From Leifsonia shinshuensis (GTDB taxonomy: Bacteria; Actinomycetota; Actinomycetes; Actinomycetales; Microbacteriaceae): DNA of 64,000 bases. Shown here piece by piece: positions 42,684 through 51,871 of this stretch; within the stretch, counting starts at the first letter, position 1; each line of letters opens with the position of its first letter. The translations under genes and the position numbers were made by a program. The notes below the pieces were generated by a model. It ran no database searches. It was not told the DNA's origin and saw nothing but the letters and a program-made list of their open reading frames with translations. The stretch lies in NCBI RefSeq assembly GCF_013410375.1, contig NZ_JACCFL010000001.1:3968001-4032000 (forward strand), written 5' to 3'.

Positions 42684-43292
42684 TCAGGCCCGCGTCGTCG
42701 CCTCCGCCGCGCGGCGGTAGACGTTGATCACGACACCGGACGCCGTCGAGCGGGACTCCACGAGCGCGAGCCGCGTGGAGGGGAATCCGTCGCCGAAGAG
42801 CTTCTTGCCGACACCGAGCACCAGCGGGTGCACCAGCAGCCGGTACTCGTCGATCTGATCGTGCTCGGCGAGCGTGCGGATCAGCTCCGTGCTCCCCCAG
42901 ACCCGGATCTCGCCGCCCGGCTCGCCGCGCAGCCGCTCCACCGCTCCGGGGACGTCCGGGCCGAGCAGGTAGGAGTTCTTCCAGCCGACCTCGGTGAGGG
43001 AGCGCGACGCCACGTACTTGGGGATGCGGTTGTACCGCCGCGTCAGCTCCCCCTGGAACCCGTCGGCGTCCTCCGGCCAGACCCCCCACGAGCCGGCGAA
43101 GATCTCGTAGGTCCTCCGCCCGAGCAGCAGCGCCTCGGTCTTCTTCTCCCACTCCGCGATGGTGCCGTCGCCGTCGTAGTCGAACTGCCACCCGCCATGC
43201 TGGAAACCGCCCTCCGTGTCCTCCTCGGGGCCGCCCGGCCCCTGGACGACACCGTCGAGGGTGACGAACGACTGCACCACGATCGAAGACAT
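42684..43292 (-). CDS. RibD C-terminal/DHFR-like reductase family protein
   Basis: A 202-residue second copy of this fold in the window. It shows VVQSFVTLDGVVQGPGG, LLLGRRTYEIFAGSWG, the IRVWGSTELIRTLAEHDQIDEYRLLVHPLVLG segment in two parts, and a final beta strand GVVINVYRR. Differences from the 29905 protein are large enough that recent duplication is unlikely. It converges on the AHSA1 gene with a 7-base gap. Probable NADPH-dependent reductase, substrate unknown. Confidence 0.88.
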   Translation of the reverse strand: MSSIVVQSFVTLDGVVQGPGGPEEDTEGGFQHGGWQFDYDGDGTIAEWEKKTEALLLGRRTYEIFAGSWGVWPEDADGFQGELTRRYNRIPKYVASRSLTEVGWKNSYLLGPDVPGAVERLRGEPGGEIRVWGSTELIRTLAEHDQIDEYRLLVHPLVLGVGKKLFGDGFPSTRLALVESRSTASGVVINVYRRAAEATTRA

Positions 43293-43438
43293 GCGGGATC
43301 CTCCTGCCGGTTCGGGGTCACTCCCCGTCTACACCCCGCGGAGGGTGGAGGCAACAGGTGGCGGCCACCAACCGATCGATGCCCGGGAGCAGCCGTTCGG
43401 TCGATCCGGCGGGACGGCCCCACGGCGAGGCTGGGGAC

Positions 43439-43882
43439 ATGACCGAGACCACCACTTCCACCACCGCCGCCGTGCTCGCCACGGCCCGCCGCGCGGCCCT
43501 CCGCCCGGTGCTCGTCCTGCTGGGCTGCTTCGTCGCCCTCTCCGCCGCCTTCCTCGGCTCCCTCCCCGTGCTCGCCGCCTTCGGCGTCGCGGTCGACATC
43601 GCCATCTGGATCCGCGGCTCGTTCGTGCTCGCCAGCGCCGTGCTGCTGCTGATCTTCGCGATCGCCGCCGCGCGCGGCTCGCGCAGCGCCCTGCTGCGGC
43701 TGCGGATCATCGCGCCGATCGTGCTCGCCGCGATCGTCGTGATCGTCTCCATCCCCGGCTTCCTGCCCGACTGGGTGCGCCTCGAGCAGGCCGTCTGCGG
43801 CGCGCTCGTGCTGCCCGTCGCGATCATCGTCAACCTGCCGAGGACGCGGGCGCTGTTCCCCGCGAAAGCCGCGAACGCGTAG
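43439..43882 (+). CDS. Small integral membrane protein, unknown function
   Basis: A 147-residue protein with four hydrophobic segments (roughly 20-48, 50-78, 88-108 and 115-135) and basic cytosolic loops. I see no catalytic or binding motif. ATG 43439 has a GAGGCTGGGG site just upstream. It lies 9 bases before the sensor kinase gene, in the same direction, so it may be co-expressed with, or act as an accessory to, that two-component system. Confidence 0.7.
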   Translation: MTETTTSTTAAVLATARRAALRPVLVLLGCFVALSAAFLGSLPVLAAFGVAVDIAIWIRGSFVLASAVLLLIFAIAAARGSRSALLRLRIIAPIVLAAIVVIVSIPGFLPDWVRLEQAVCGALVLPVAIIVNLPRTRALFPAKAANA

Positions 43883-43885
43883 GGT
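43880..43885 (+). promoter_or_regulatory. Possible internal -10 element before the sensor kinase
   Basis: TAGGGT overlaps the stop codon of the membrane-protein gene and ends 6 bases before GTG 43892. This would allow a separate leaderless transcript for the kinase and regulator genes. Confidence 0.35.
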
Positions 43886-43891
43886 CTGAAC

Positions 43892-45007
43892 GTGATCGAT
43901 CCGCGCTGGAGGACCGTGCTCACGGTCACGCCGTACGTCGTGCTGGCGGTGCTGGTCGCCTTCACGCTCGGCGTGCAGTGGGGCGACTGGGCGAAGCTCG
44001 TGCCGACGCTCGCCCTCTCCGCGCTGACCGCCGCGTGGATCCTCGCGCTGCGGCTCCTGCCGGCGCGGATCCAGGAACGCCCGGTCGTGATCGCCGTGTT
44101 CATGGCCGGGCTCATCGCGCTCAACCTGGCGCTCGTCCTCCGGGACGGTTGGTTCGGGTTCCTCGCGATCGCCACCTTCACCTTCGCGTACTCGATCGTG
44201 CCGTGGCCGTGGGAGCTGCTCGCGGTCGGCGCGACCGCGGTGGTCGCGGGGATCGCGCAGAGCTCCACGCTGCGGTTCGACCTGGCCGGGATCGTCGGGA
44301 TCGCCGGCATCCTGCTGCTCAACGTGGTCGCCATGTGCGGCCTGTCCTGGTCGCTCCGGCTCACCGAGCGCCAGGTGAAGCTGACCGCGACGGAGGTCGA
44401 GCGGTCGCGGATGGCGCGCGAGATCCACGACACGCTCGCCCAGGGCTTCGCCGGGATCGTGACCCAACTCCAGGCGGCGGAGCAGGCGCCCGACGACGCC
44501 GGGCGCGCCCGCCACACGGACGCCGCCCTCGCGCTCGCCCGCGACGGGCTCGCCGAGGCGCGGCGCTCGGTGCATGCCCTGCGCCCCGCCGCCCTGGACG
44601 CGATGCGGCTGCCCGAGGCGATCGGCCAGCTCGCGCGTGCCTGGTCGGAGCGCACCGGCATCCCCGTGGACGTCACGACCACCGGCGACGCCTCCGCCCT
44701 CCCTACGGACGTGGAGGTCGCGCTGCTGCGGACCGCGCAGGAGGCCCTCGCCAACGTCGAACGTCACGCCGGTGCCCGGCGTGTGCGGCTGACACTGCGG
44801 ACCGACGCCACCGGCACCCGCCTGGAGGTGCGCGACGACGGCCGCGGCTTCGACCCGGCGGCCCGCACCGCGGAGCCCGACCGGCCGGAGGACGGCGGCT
44901 ACGGCCTCGTCGCCATGCGCGAGCGGATCGAGTCGGTCGCCGGCGGCCTGGTGGTGGAGTCCCGTCCCGGCCACGGCACCGCGATCCGCGTGCAGGTGCC
45001 CGCGTGA
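43892..45007 (+). CDS. NarL-type sensor histidine kinase
   Basis: A 371-residue membrane kinase. Residues 1-155 contain five or six transmembrane helices and no extracytoplasmic domain, so the stimulus is probably sensed in the membrane. The HisKA_3 dimerisation helix has phospho-acceptor H179 in MAREIHDTLAQGFAG; the ATPase domain follows with TAQEALANVERHAGA (N box), DDGRGFDPAA (G1) and YGLVAMRERIESVAG (G2). It starts at GTG 43892 and overlaps the response regulator gene by four bases. Partner: the 45004-45645 regulator. Confidence 0.92.
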   Translation: MIDPRWRTVLTVTPYVVLAVLVAFTLGVQWGDWAKLVPTLALSALTAAWILALRLLPARIQERPVVIAVFMAGLIALNLALVLRDGWFGFLAIATFTFAYSIVPWPWELLAVGATAVVAGIAQSSTLRFDLAGIVGIAGILLLNVVAMCGLSWSLRLTERQVKLTATEVERSRMAREIHDTLAQGFAGIVTQLQAAEQAPDDAGRARHTDAALALARDGLAEARRSVHALRPAALDAMRLPEAIGQLARAWSERTGIPVDVTTTGDASALPTDVEVALLRTAQEALANVERHAGARRVRLTLRTDATGTRLEVRDDGRGFDPAARTAEPDRPEDGGYGLVAMRERIESVAGGLVVESRPGHGTAIRVQVPA

Positions 45008-45645
45008 GCGCCCCGGCCGCCCCGGTGCGGCTGCTCGTGGTCGACGACCATCCCGTCGTCCGCGACGGCATCGTCGGCATGGTGGCCTCCGACCCCGGGG
45101 TGGAGGTCGTCGGCGAGGCGTCCGACGGCGCGGAGGCGGTGCGGCTCGCCCGGGTGCTGCTGCCGGACGTGGTGCTCATGGACCTGCGGATGCGCGGCAT
45201 GGACGGCGTCGCCGCGATCCGCGAGCTCACCCGGCTCGGCCTCCCGAGCCGGGTGGTGGTGCTCACCACCTTCGACGGCGACTCCGACGTGCTGCCCGCG
45301 ATCGAGGCGGGCGCGACCGGCTACCTGCTCAAGGACGCGCCCCGCGAGGACCTGCTGCGCGCCATCCGGGCGGCCGCGGCCGGCGACGCCGTGCTCGCGC
45401 CCTCGGTGGCGTCGCGGCTGGTCGGCCGGGTGCGGACGCCGGAGGCGAACCTGCTGTCGCCGCGCGAACTGGAGATCCTCGCCCTTGTCGCCGACGGCGC
45501 GACCAACCGCGCCGCCGGCGAGCGCCTCCACCTGAGCGAGGCGACCGTGAAGACGCACCTGCTCAGCATCTACGCCAAGCTGGGCGTCGGCGACCGGGCC
45601 GCGGCGGTCGCGGAGGGATTCCGGCGGGGACTGCTGGACCTGTAG
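45004..45645 (+). CDS. NarL/LuxR-type response regulator
   Basis: A 213-residue two-domain regulator. The receiver (1-125) has acidic pocket DD at 14-15, phospho-acceptor D60 in VVLMDLRM, TTFD and the K of YLLKDA. The LuxR-type HTH (about 145-210) reads LSPRELEILALVADGATNRAAGERLHLSEATVKTHLLSIYAKLGV as two adjoining segments. GTG start overlaps the kinase stop. Targets are unknown; the nearby MacAB-like export operon on the opposite strand is a candidate. Confidence 0.92.
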   Translation: MSAPAAPVRLLVVDDHPVVRDGIVGMVASDPGVEVVGEASDGAEAVRLARVLLPDVVLMDLRMRGMDGVAAIRELTRLGLPSRVVVLTTFDGDSDVLPAIEAGATGYLLKDAPREDLLRAIRAAAAGDAVLAPSVASRLVGRVRTPEANLLSPRELEILALVADGATNRAAGERLHLSEATVKTHLLSIYAKLGVGDRAAAVAEGFRRGLLDL

Positions 45646-45719
45646 CCGCGAGGCTCGGGTTGCGGTGTTCGGCGGATCGGGGGTTCTGCCGCCGCGCCGG
45701 AACGGGTAGGACGGATGAC

Positions 45720-45974
45720 ATGGACATCGTGCTGGCCGTCCTCGAGCGCGGCGACGTCGCGTACGAGATCGAGTTCGAGCGCACGAGCGAGCCGCCGTTC
45801 GAGCTGCGGGTGCCCTCCCACATCGGGGGCGCCGCGGTGGTGGACGTCTTCGACCTGGTCGACGCCAGCGAATGGCCGGTGCTGCTGCGCTACGCGTTCT
45901 CCGAGTGCGTGCCGGCGGTGATGGGCTCGCCGGACGACCTCAACGCGGAAGACCTCGGCGAAGTGGACCACTGA
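45720..45974 (+). CDS. Hypothetical protein, 84 aa
   Basis: A small acidic soluble protein (MDIVLAVLERGDVAYEIEFE, then PFELRVPSHIGGAAVVDVFD) with one cysteine and no membrane segment. I recognise no family. It converges with the MacB-like permease gene, 23 bases away. Start ATG 45720 has a GGTAGGA stretch upstream. Coding statistics look like the neighbours, so I consider it real but of unknown role. Confidence 0.5.
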   Translation: MDIVLAVLERGDVAYEIEFERTSEPPFELRVPSHIGGAAVVDVFDLVDASEWPVLLRYAFSECVPAVMGSPDDLNAEDLGEVDH

Positions 45975-45997
45975 GCGCGGCGCCGCACCGCCCGGGC

Positions 45998-47215
45998 TCA
46001 CCCGCTCAACGCCGTGACCGGAGGCGTGCGCGCCGCGCGGATCGCGGGGTAGAGCCCGGCGGCCGCCCCGATCGCGAGCGCGGCCGCAGCGGCGATCCCG
46101 AGGAGCGCGGGAGGGATGGCCACCGGCCAGCCGTTCGCCAGCGCGAGGATCGCGGTCGCGGCAGCCCCGAGGGCCACGCCTCCCGCCGCTCCCATCGCGG
46201 AGAGCAGCAGCGCTTCGACGAGGAACTGCCGCCGGATGTGGCTGCGCGTCGCGCCGAGCGCGCGGCGGAGGCCGATCTCGCGGCGCCGTTCGAGCACGGA
46301 GATGATCATCGTGTTCGCGACCCCGATCCCGCCGACGAGCAGCGCGACCGAGCCGAGCCCCACGAGCAGGCCGCTGAAGGCGTCGTCAGCGGCGGCCTTG
46401 GCCGCCAGCGCGTCCGAGGGCCGGGAGACCGCGACCTCTGACGGCACTTCGGGATTGACCGTCGGCGGCAGCAGAGTCCGCACCTCGTCGATCCGCGACT
46501 CGGCCACGCGCTGATACACGACCGTCGGTGAGCCGTCGTGGTCGAACGCGGTCGCCGCGATCCGCTCGCCGATCAGCGCGGACGTGTCCAGGTCGGGCAC
46601 GAGGGCCGAGGGAGCGAGGATGCCGACGACGGTGAAGGAGCGGCCGCCCAGCCAGACCTGGCTGCCGACGCTGACGATCCCGAGGCGCCGGGCGGCCTCC
46701 GTCCCCAGCACGACCGTGGGGAAGCCGTCCGTGGCCCGGTCGAGCCAGCGACCGGCCGCGAGCGGTGTCGCCGTCACCTCGAGCAGGTCGAGGTCCGCGG
46801 CGTGCACGCCGATCCCTCCCGTCGCACGCTCGTCCGACAGCGGACTGCGCAGGACGTCGACGGGGAGGACGCTGGTCGCGCTAACCGACTCGACGGCGTC
46901 CAGCATGCCGACCTTCGCGACGGTGTTCGGCGGCAGTTGCGCCTCCTCCCCCATGAGCCCGGTGTTCGCCTTCGCCTCCAGCAGGTTCGTGCCGAGCGCC
47001 GCGAGCTGGTCGTCCAGCCGCGCCTGGCTGGACGCCGAGACGCCGACGACGGCGACCATCGCGCCGATGCCGATGGCGATCCCGAGCGCGGACAGTACGA
47101 CCCGGAGCGGACGGGTGCGCAGTCCGCTCGCACCCAGCGCGAGGCTGTCCGCGAACCGCAGGCGCGAGCGCGGAGCCTCGGCCTCTGTCCCCGACACGGA
47201 TCCGGTCGTCGTCAT
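45998..47215 (-). CDS. MacB-like ABC transporter permease (FtsX superfamily)
   Basis: A 405-residue permease: one N-terminal helix (about 38-60), a large extracytoplasmic domain (about 60-280), then three C-terminal helices around [43 protein letters not shown], cited here in segments; the last part is the MacB/LolC coupling motif. In MacAB-TolC-like systems the permease changes shape in response to the ATPase and pushes substrate outward without carrying it across the membrane. Four-base overlap with the ATPase gene. The operon also supplies the adaptor and a lipoprotein. Confidence 0.9.
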   Translation of the reverse strand: MTTTGSVSGTEAEAPRSRLRFADSLALGASGLRTRPLRVVLSALGIAIGIGAMVAVVGVSASSQARLDDQLAALGTNLLEAKANTGLMGEEAQLPPNTVAKVGMLDAVESVSATSVLPVDVLRSPLSDERATGGIGVHAADLDLLEVTATPLAAGRWLDRATDGFPTVVLGTEAARRLGIVSVGSQVWLGGRSFTVVGILAPSALVPDLDTSALIGERIAATAFDHDGSPTVVYQRVAESRIDEVRTLLPPTVNPEVPSEVAVSRPSDALAAKAAADDAFSGLLVGLGSVALLVGGIGVANTMIISVLERRREIGLRRALGATRSHIRRQFLVEALLLSAMGAAGGVALGAAATAILALANGWPVAIPPALLGIAAAAALAIGAAAGLYPAIRAARTPPVTALSG

Positions 47216-47904
47216 GGCCGTACCTCCTCGCTCCGGGTGTCTTCGCGCACCCGCCCGTCTGCGACGACGATCCGCCGCCGGAACCGCTCCGCCATCCCCT
47301 GGTCGTGCGTGATCACGATCACCGTCGCGCCCGCGGCGTTGAGGGATCGGAGCAGCTCGAAGATCTCGGCGCCCGTCTCCGAGTCGAGATTCCCGGTCGG
47401 CTCGTCCGCGAGCAGCACCAAAGGGTCGCTGACGAGCGCGCGGGCGATCGCCACTCGCTGGCGTTCCCCTCCGGACAGCTGGTGCGGCCGGTGCCGCGCA
47501 CGATCCGCCAGCCCGACCCGGGCCAGCGCGGACCGCGCCCGTTCCCGCCGGCCCGCGCGCGGCACCCCCGCGTACAGCAGGCCGTCGGCGACGTTGTCGA
47601 GGGAGGTGGCGCCCTCGCGCAGGTGGAACTGCTGGAAGACGAAGCCGATGCGGCGCGCGCGCAGGCCGGCCAGCTCGTCGTCCGCCAGGGAGCCGACGTC
47701 TCGTCCGGCCACCCTCACGGTTCCCGCGGTGGGCAGGTCGAGCGTGCCCATGAGGTTCAGCAGGGTGGACTTGCCCGACCCGCTCGCGCCGACGACGGCG
47801 ACGAACTCGCCTTCCTCGATGGTCACCGACACCCCGGCGCACGCGAGCGTGGCCGGAGTTCCGTAGGCGCGCTCGACGCCGCGCAACTCGATCACGGCGC
47901 TCAT
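47212..47904 (-). CDS. MacB-type ABC transporter ATP-binding protein
   Basis: A 230-residue LolD/MacB-type ATPase: Walker [11 protein letters not shown]-loop [17 protein letters not shown], signature [17 protein letters not shown], Walker [13 protein letters not shown] and [11 protein letters not shown]. Start overlaps the adaptor gene stop by four bases. It energises the FtsX-type permease downstream. Members export peptides, antibiotics or lipoproteins; the substrate is not determinable here. Confidence 0.92.
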   Translation of the reverse strand: MSAVIELRGVERAYGTPATLACAGVSVTIEEGEFVAVVGASGSGKSTLLNLMGTLDLPTAGTVRVAGRDVGSLADDELAGLRARRIGFVFQQFHLREGATSLDNVADGLLYAGVPRAGRRERARSALARVGLADRARHRPHQLSGGERQRVAIARALVSDPLVLLADEPTGNLDSETGAEIFELLRSLNAAGATVIVITHDQGMAERFRRRIVVADGRVREDTRSEEVRP

Positions 47905-48995
47905 CGTTCCGGCACCACGACGCGGAGGCCCTCGCGCACTCCGTCGCCGGAGATCTCGACGCGGCCGCCGGCGAACAGTCCCGTCGTCACCGGCAACCGG
48001 CTGGTCGTCCCGTCCTTCGCCAGCACCTCGACGCCGAACTCGTCGCCGGAGAGCGCCAGAAGCGCCTCCACCGGCACCGAGAGCACGTCCTCGCGCCGTT
48101 CCGTCGGGATGCGGAGCGTCACGTTCGCCCGGTCGACACCGTCGGCGTCCTCCGCCCGGTCCAGCTGGATCTCGATCGGAACGACGGTGGAGGTGCGGCC
48201 GTTGTTCTGGCGCTCCGTCGGCTGGCCGACCCGGTAGAGGACGCCGGTCGTCCGCCCGCCCGCGGGCAGTGCGATCGTCACGGCCGCGCCGGGCACACCG
48301 AGGCGCTGGTCGCCGAGCTTCAGGTCGGCCGTGACCAGCCGGTCCCGGCCGGTGACGACGAGCGCCGGGGAGGCGGCCCCGACGCGCTCCCCAACCGAGG
48401 TCTCCACCGACGCGATCCGGGCGTCCGCCGGGAGGAACACGACGCGTCCGAGCTCGATCCGCCCGGTCTTCTGCTGGCCGGTCGCCGACTGCCAGGCGCG
48501 CACCGCCGCGACCGTCCGGGCTCCGTAGTCCCCGTCCGGCTCACCGGCGAAATGACCGAGGGCGCCGAGCGACTCCTGCAGCTGCCGGACGTCCGAGCCT
48601 GCCGTCATGCCGGGTTCGAAGTCGCGCCAGGCCGGGCGGGCGCCATGCATGAGCGAGACGCGGGTGTCGTCGATCCGGAGGAGCTCGTCGCCCGCGGCGA
48701 CCCGGTCGCCCGGCTCGCGCACCGCGGTGACGATGCCGTTGAGGCCGGCGGCGACGTTCCGGGGCCCGGCGTAGTCCAGCACACCGGGGACCGTGTGCGA
48801 GCCTTCGAGCGTCCCCCGCTCGATCGTCACGCTGGCCGCCTTCGGCCGCGGCGCCGGGTCGGCCGGGCGTTCGGCGAGGGGCGCCGCGGCCGCGACGGCG
48901 GCGACCACTCCGAGCGCGCCCGTCGCCGCGAGCCACCACAGCCTCCGCCTCCGCCTGCCTGTGTGCTGCTCTTCCTGCGTATCCGTCGACGTCAT
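47901..48995 (-). CDS. Membrane-fusion adaptor with peptidoglycan-binding domain
   Basis: A 364-residue adaptor. An Arg-rich cytosolic N-terminus and one helix (about 18-42) anchor it; the rest is extracytoplasmic. A barrel-sandwich half ([15 protein letters not shown] to LRIDDTRV) is interrupted by a peptidoglycan-binding helix bundle (about 135-170: [24 protein letters not shown], given in parts), followed by beta-barrel and membrane-proximal regions. This replaces the coiled coil used by Gram-negative MacA and suits anchoring in a thick wall. First coding gene of the MacAB-like set after the lipoprotein. Confidence 0.88.
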   Translation of the reverse strand: MTSTDTQEEQHTGRRRRRLWWLAATGALGVVAAVAAAAPLAERPADPAPRPKAASVTIERGTLEGSHTVPGVLDYAGPRNVAAGLNGIVTAVREPGDRVAAGDELLRIDDTRVSLMHGARPAWRDFEPGMTAGSDVRQLQESLGALGHFAGEPDGDYGARTVAAVRAWQSATGQQKTGRIELGRVVFLPADARIASVETSVGERVGAASPALVVTGRDRLVTADLKLGDQRLGVPGAAVTIALPAGGRTTGVLYRVGQPTERQNNGRTSTVVPIEIQLDRAEDADGVDRANVTLRIPTERREDVLSVPVEALLALSGDEFGVEVLAKDGTTSRLPVTTGLFAGGRVEISGDGVREGLRVVVPER

Positions 48996-49005
48996 CGTGC
49001 GCTTC

Positions 49006-49515
49006 TCACTGCCCCGGCGTCGCTCGGCCACCGGCCCCGCACGCCTGCAGCGCCTCATCCGAGGCGTCGGCGGGGAGCTGCGGCGCTTCGCCGGGCCGGG
49101 GGTCGGGCATGTCGTAGCCGCGCTCCCGATAGCACCGGGCCATCTCACGACCCGCGTCGAGCGCCATCCGCTCCGCCTCGGACGCCTCCTCCGCGGTGGC
49201 CGCCGGCGGATTCCCGAGCTTCGCGCGGCACGCCCCCGCCGCGGCCATGAGGGTGTCCTGGTCGGCGTCGGTATCCAGAAGCGCTCCGCCCGCGGAGCCG
49301 GGGTCGCGCGCGTCGATGCCGTTCTCCCGCATGCAGTGCGCGTACCGGAGCTGCCAGTCCGAACGTGTCATCGCGTTCGGCGTGCCCGTCGCCTGCGGCC
49401 CGGGCACGGGCTCGGAGCCGGCGCAGCCGGCCAGCGCGGTCAGCGCGGCCAGCGCGATGGTGAAACCGAGGGCGAGGGCCGGAGGTGTACGCCTCCGTCG
49501 TCTGGTGATCGTCAC
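49006..49515 (-). CDS. Lipoprotein with paired CMRExG / CYRExG motifs
   Basis: A 169-residue protein with an Arg-rich signal peptide, a hydrophobic stretch and a lipobox ending LAGC at C31. The mature part repeats a pattern: HCMRENGIDARDP near residue 60 and CYRERGYDMPDP near 130. Each has Cys followed by a charged Arg-Glu, then Gly and a DP motif; two more cysteines could pair with them. Similar proteins recur in actinobacteria beside MacAB/HlyD-like operons. GTG 49515 with AAAGGA upstream is the start. It is 10 bases upstream of the adaptor gene and is probably the first gene of this operon. The role may be substrate capture or redox sensing, which is speculation. Confidence 0.7.
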   Translation of the reverse strand: MTITRRRRRTPPALALGFTIALAALTALAGCAGSEPVPGPQATGTPNAMTRSDWQLRYAHCMRENGIDARDPGSAGGALLDTDADQDTLMAAAGACRAKLGNPPAATAEEASEAERMALDAGREMARCYRERGYDMPDPRPGEAPQLPADASDEALQACGAGGRATPGQ

Positions 49516-49581
49516 GGTCGGGTGTCCTTTCGTCTCATCGGGCGTTGCCGAACGAGTGGCCAGTCCACCAGCCGGGACGTT

Positions 49582-49615
49582 AAGCCGGCGTTCGGCGGAT
49601 TCTTTACGCCGGCTT
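49582..49615. promoter_or_regulatory. Inverted repeat in the divergent promoter region
   Basis: AAGCCGGCGT and ACGCCGGCTT are perfect 10-bp arms separated by 14 bases, midway between the lipoprotein gene and the divergent response-regulator gene. It may be the binding site by which the OmpR-type regulator controls the export operon and itself. Confidence 0.6.
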
Positions 49616-49659
49616 GACGACGGCCGTGCTTGACTTCCCCGAAACGGATCGGGGGCCGG

Positions 49660-50325
49660 ATGCGCACGCTCATCGTGGAGGACGAGGCCTACCTCGCCGA
49701 CGCCATCCGGACCGGGTTGCGCCGCGCATCCGTCCCGGCGGACATCGCGCCCGACGGGCAGACCGCCCTGGAACTGCTCGCGGTCAACGACTACGACATC
49801 GTGCTGCTCGACCGCGACCTCCCGCTGGTCCACGGCGACGAGGTGTGCGCGTGGATCACGGCCAACCGTCCCGGCTGCCGCGTGCTCATGCTCACCGCCG
49901 CGGGCGGGCTGGACGAGAAGGTCGAAGGATTCGAGGCGGGCGCGGACGACTACCTGGCCAAGCCGTTCGAGTTCCCCGAGCTGGTCGCCCGGGTGCGCGC
50001 CCTCGGCCGTCGCACCGGGCCCGCGCATCCGCCGACCCTCGAAGCCTTCGGCGTGCGGCTCGACCCGTTCCGCCGCGAGGTCTACCGGGACGGGAGGCTC
50101 GTGCGGCTGACCAACAAGGAGTTCTCCGTGCTCCACCTGCTGCTGCGTTCGGAGGGCGGGGTGGTCAGCGCGGAGACCCTGCTCGAGAAGGCCTGGGACA
50201 TCAACGCCGACCCGTTCACCAACACGGTGCGGGTGACCATCTCTACGCTGCGCAAGGGATTGGGTCGTCCCCGGCTCGTCCACACTGTTCCGGGCGTTGG
50301 GTACCGGATCGGCCCGCCGGAATGA
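49660..50325 (+). CDS. OmpR/PhoB-type response regulator
   Basis: A 221-residue regulator. Receiver domain 1-115 with acidic pair ED at 7-8, phospho-acceptor D51 in IVLLDRDLP, TAAG and K in YLAKPF; winged helix about 125-215 with LTNKEFSVLHLLLRSEGGVVS, TVRVTISTLRKGL and VPGVGYRIG. It overlaps the kinase gene by four bases. Being divergent from the lipoprotein/MacAB-like operon, it is the likely regulator of it, as in BceRS- or CseBC-like stress systems; this is inference. Confidence 0.92.
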   Translation: MRTLIVEDEAYLADAIRTGLRRASVPADIAPDGQTALELLAVNDYDIVLLDRDLPLVHGDEVCAWITANRPGCRVLMLTAAGGLDEKVEGFEAGADDYLAKPFEFPELVARVRALGRRTGPAHPPTLEAFGVRLDPFRREVYRDGRLVRLTNKEFSVLHLLLRSEGGVVSAETLLEKAWDINADPFTNTVRVTISTLRKGLGRPRLVHTVPGVGYRIGPPE

Positions 50326-51524
50326 GTCCTCCGCCGACGCGGGGCGATGGTGCGCGGCCCTCGGCGGAGGGACGGTCCCGGCTCCCGTCCCCGACGATCC
50401 GCGCGCGGCTGATGCTGACCTTCACCGGCGTGGTCGCTGCGGCCGGCCTGATCATGGCCGCAGCCGTCTCCCTGTTCATGCGGACGGTGCCGTCGTACGT
50501 CGCGACCGGGCGCAGCAGCCTCCGCGGCGACGAACCCGGACCGTCCGCCCTCCTGTCGCTGAACTCGCCGGAGGAGATCCTCAACGCGACGCTCGTCGTC
50601 TCCCTCGTGGTCCTCGTCCTCCTCGTCGGTGCCGGGGCCGTGCTGTCCTGGGCCATCTCGTCCCGCCTCCTCCAGCCGCTGACGCGCATCAACCGGGCCG
50701 CGCAGCGGGCGGGCTCCGGGGACTTCTCGGAGCGGATCGACCTGAGCGGCCCGCGCGACGAGCTGCGCGACCTGGCGGACACGTTCGACGCCATGCTGGA
50801 CCGCCTCCACCGGACCTTCGACGCCCACCGGAGGTTCGCGGCGAACGCCTCCCACGAGCTGCGGACACCGCTGGCGACGACCCAGACCCTGCTCGACGTG
50901 GTGCTCGACGACCCGGACGCCGACGCGGGGGCGTTCCGCCGTGTCGCGGAGCGCGTCCGTGAGACCAACCGGCGCAGCGTCGAGACGGTCGCGTCGCTCC
51001 TTGCGCTCGCCGCGATCGGGCCCCGCCCGCTGACGATGGAGGAGGTCCGGCTGGACGCGGTCGTCCGGGAGGCCATCGAAGCCGCCGGCCCGGAACTGGA
51101 GGCTCGAGGCATCCGGATCGCGGTCTCCCTGCACAACGTCGCCGTCGCCGGCGAGGCCACGCTCATCCGGCGCGCGGTGTCGAACCTGGTGCTGAACGCC
51201 GTCCGCCACAACCTCGAGGGAGGCGAGGTCGTCGTCCGCGTCGCCGTGAGGGACGGCACCGGCGAGCTTCGCATCGAGAACACGGGTCCGGTGATCCCCG
51301 CGGACCGGGTCGAGGACCTGCTCGAACCGTTCGCTCGCGGGGCGGGGCGGACCGGCTCCGCGGCCGAATCGGTGCGCGGCCACGGCCTCGGCCTCGCCAT
51401 CGTGTCAAGCGTGGTCGAGGCGCACCGGGGAACGCTGCGGCTCGCACCACGACCCGGCGGCGGGCTCACCGTGGTCCTCGCCGTGCCCGTGTGGGCGTCG
51501 CCGGCTCAGAACAGGAACAACTGA
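50322..51524 (+). CDS. OmpR-type sensor histidine kinase
   Basis: A 400-residue kinase with two membrane helices (about 33-54 and 90-112) enclosing a short extracytoplasmic loop, then HAMP (about 113-165), HisKA with H178 in ANASHELRTPLATTQ, and HATPase with NLVLNAVRHN (N box), IENTGPVIP (G1-like) and VRGHGLGLAIV (G2). The short loop suggests intramembrane sensing, typical of systems guarding the cell envelope and controlling ABC exporters. The gene converges with the small membrane-protein gene and overlaps it by 19 bases. Confidence 0.92.
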   Translation: MSPPPTRGDGARPSAEGRSRLPSPTIRARLMLTFTGVVAAAGLIMAAAVSLFMRTVPSYVATGRSSLRGDEPGPSALLSLNSPEEILNATLVVSLVVLVLLVGAGAVLSWAISSRLLQPLTRINRAAQRAGSGDFSERIDLSGPRDELRDLADTFDAMLDRLHRTFDAHRRFAANASHELRTPLATTQTLLDVVLDDPDADAGAFRRVAERVRETNRRSVETVASLLALAAIGPRPLTMEEVRLDAVVREAIEAAGPELEARGIRIAVSLHNVAVAGEATLIRRAVSNLVLNAVRHNLEGGEVVVRVAVRDGTGELRIENTGPVIPADRVEDLLEPFARGAGRTGSAAESVRGHGLGLAIVSSVVEAHRGTLRLAPRPGGGLTVVLAVPVWASPAQNRNN

Positions 51525-51871
51525 CCCATCACGAGCACCAGGATGAGGAACACGACGACCACACCGCCGATGATGACGAGGGTTCGCCCCGACATCCGCG
51601 CGATCCCGAACCCGACGAGGAACGGCAGCGCCAGGCAGCCGAGCGCGATGATCCACCAGAACGCCTGGAACCCGGCCTGCGACGCCGACGCCAGCCGCTC
51701 CCCGAACAGCTTCTGCGTGGCCGGATGCGTGGCGAACGCGATGCTCGCGGAGAGCGGATACGCGATCAGGACCGCCGTAATCAGCCCGGCGAAGGCACCC
51801 CACATCCCCCGGTGAGCGCCCAGGTGCAGCGTCTCCTCCTGATGCGGCGCCTGCCTGCTCTTCGTGCTCAT
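51506..51871 (-). CDS. Small membrane protein, three helices
   Basis: A 121-residue protein with a polar cytosolic N-terminus (about 22 residues), three transmembrane helices (about 24-46, 72-94 and 98-119) and a hydrophobic C-terminus ending in LFLF. I recognise no family. It ends inside the 3' end of the kinase gene on the other strand, so the two mRNAs overlap in antisense by at least 19 bases. ATG 51871 is chosen over ATG 51880 because the downstream start begins at MSTKSRQ without an awkward Cys-Ala lead; either is possible. Confidence 0.65.
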   Translation of the reverse strand: MSTKSRQAPHQEETLHLGAHRGMWGAFAGLITAVLIAYPLSASIAFATHPATQKLFGERLASASQAGFQAFWWIIALGCLALPFLVGFGIARMSGRTLVIIGGVVVVFLILVLVMGQLFLF

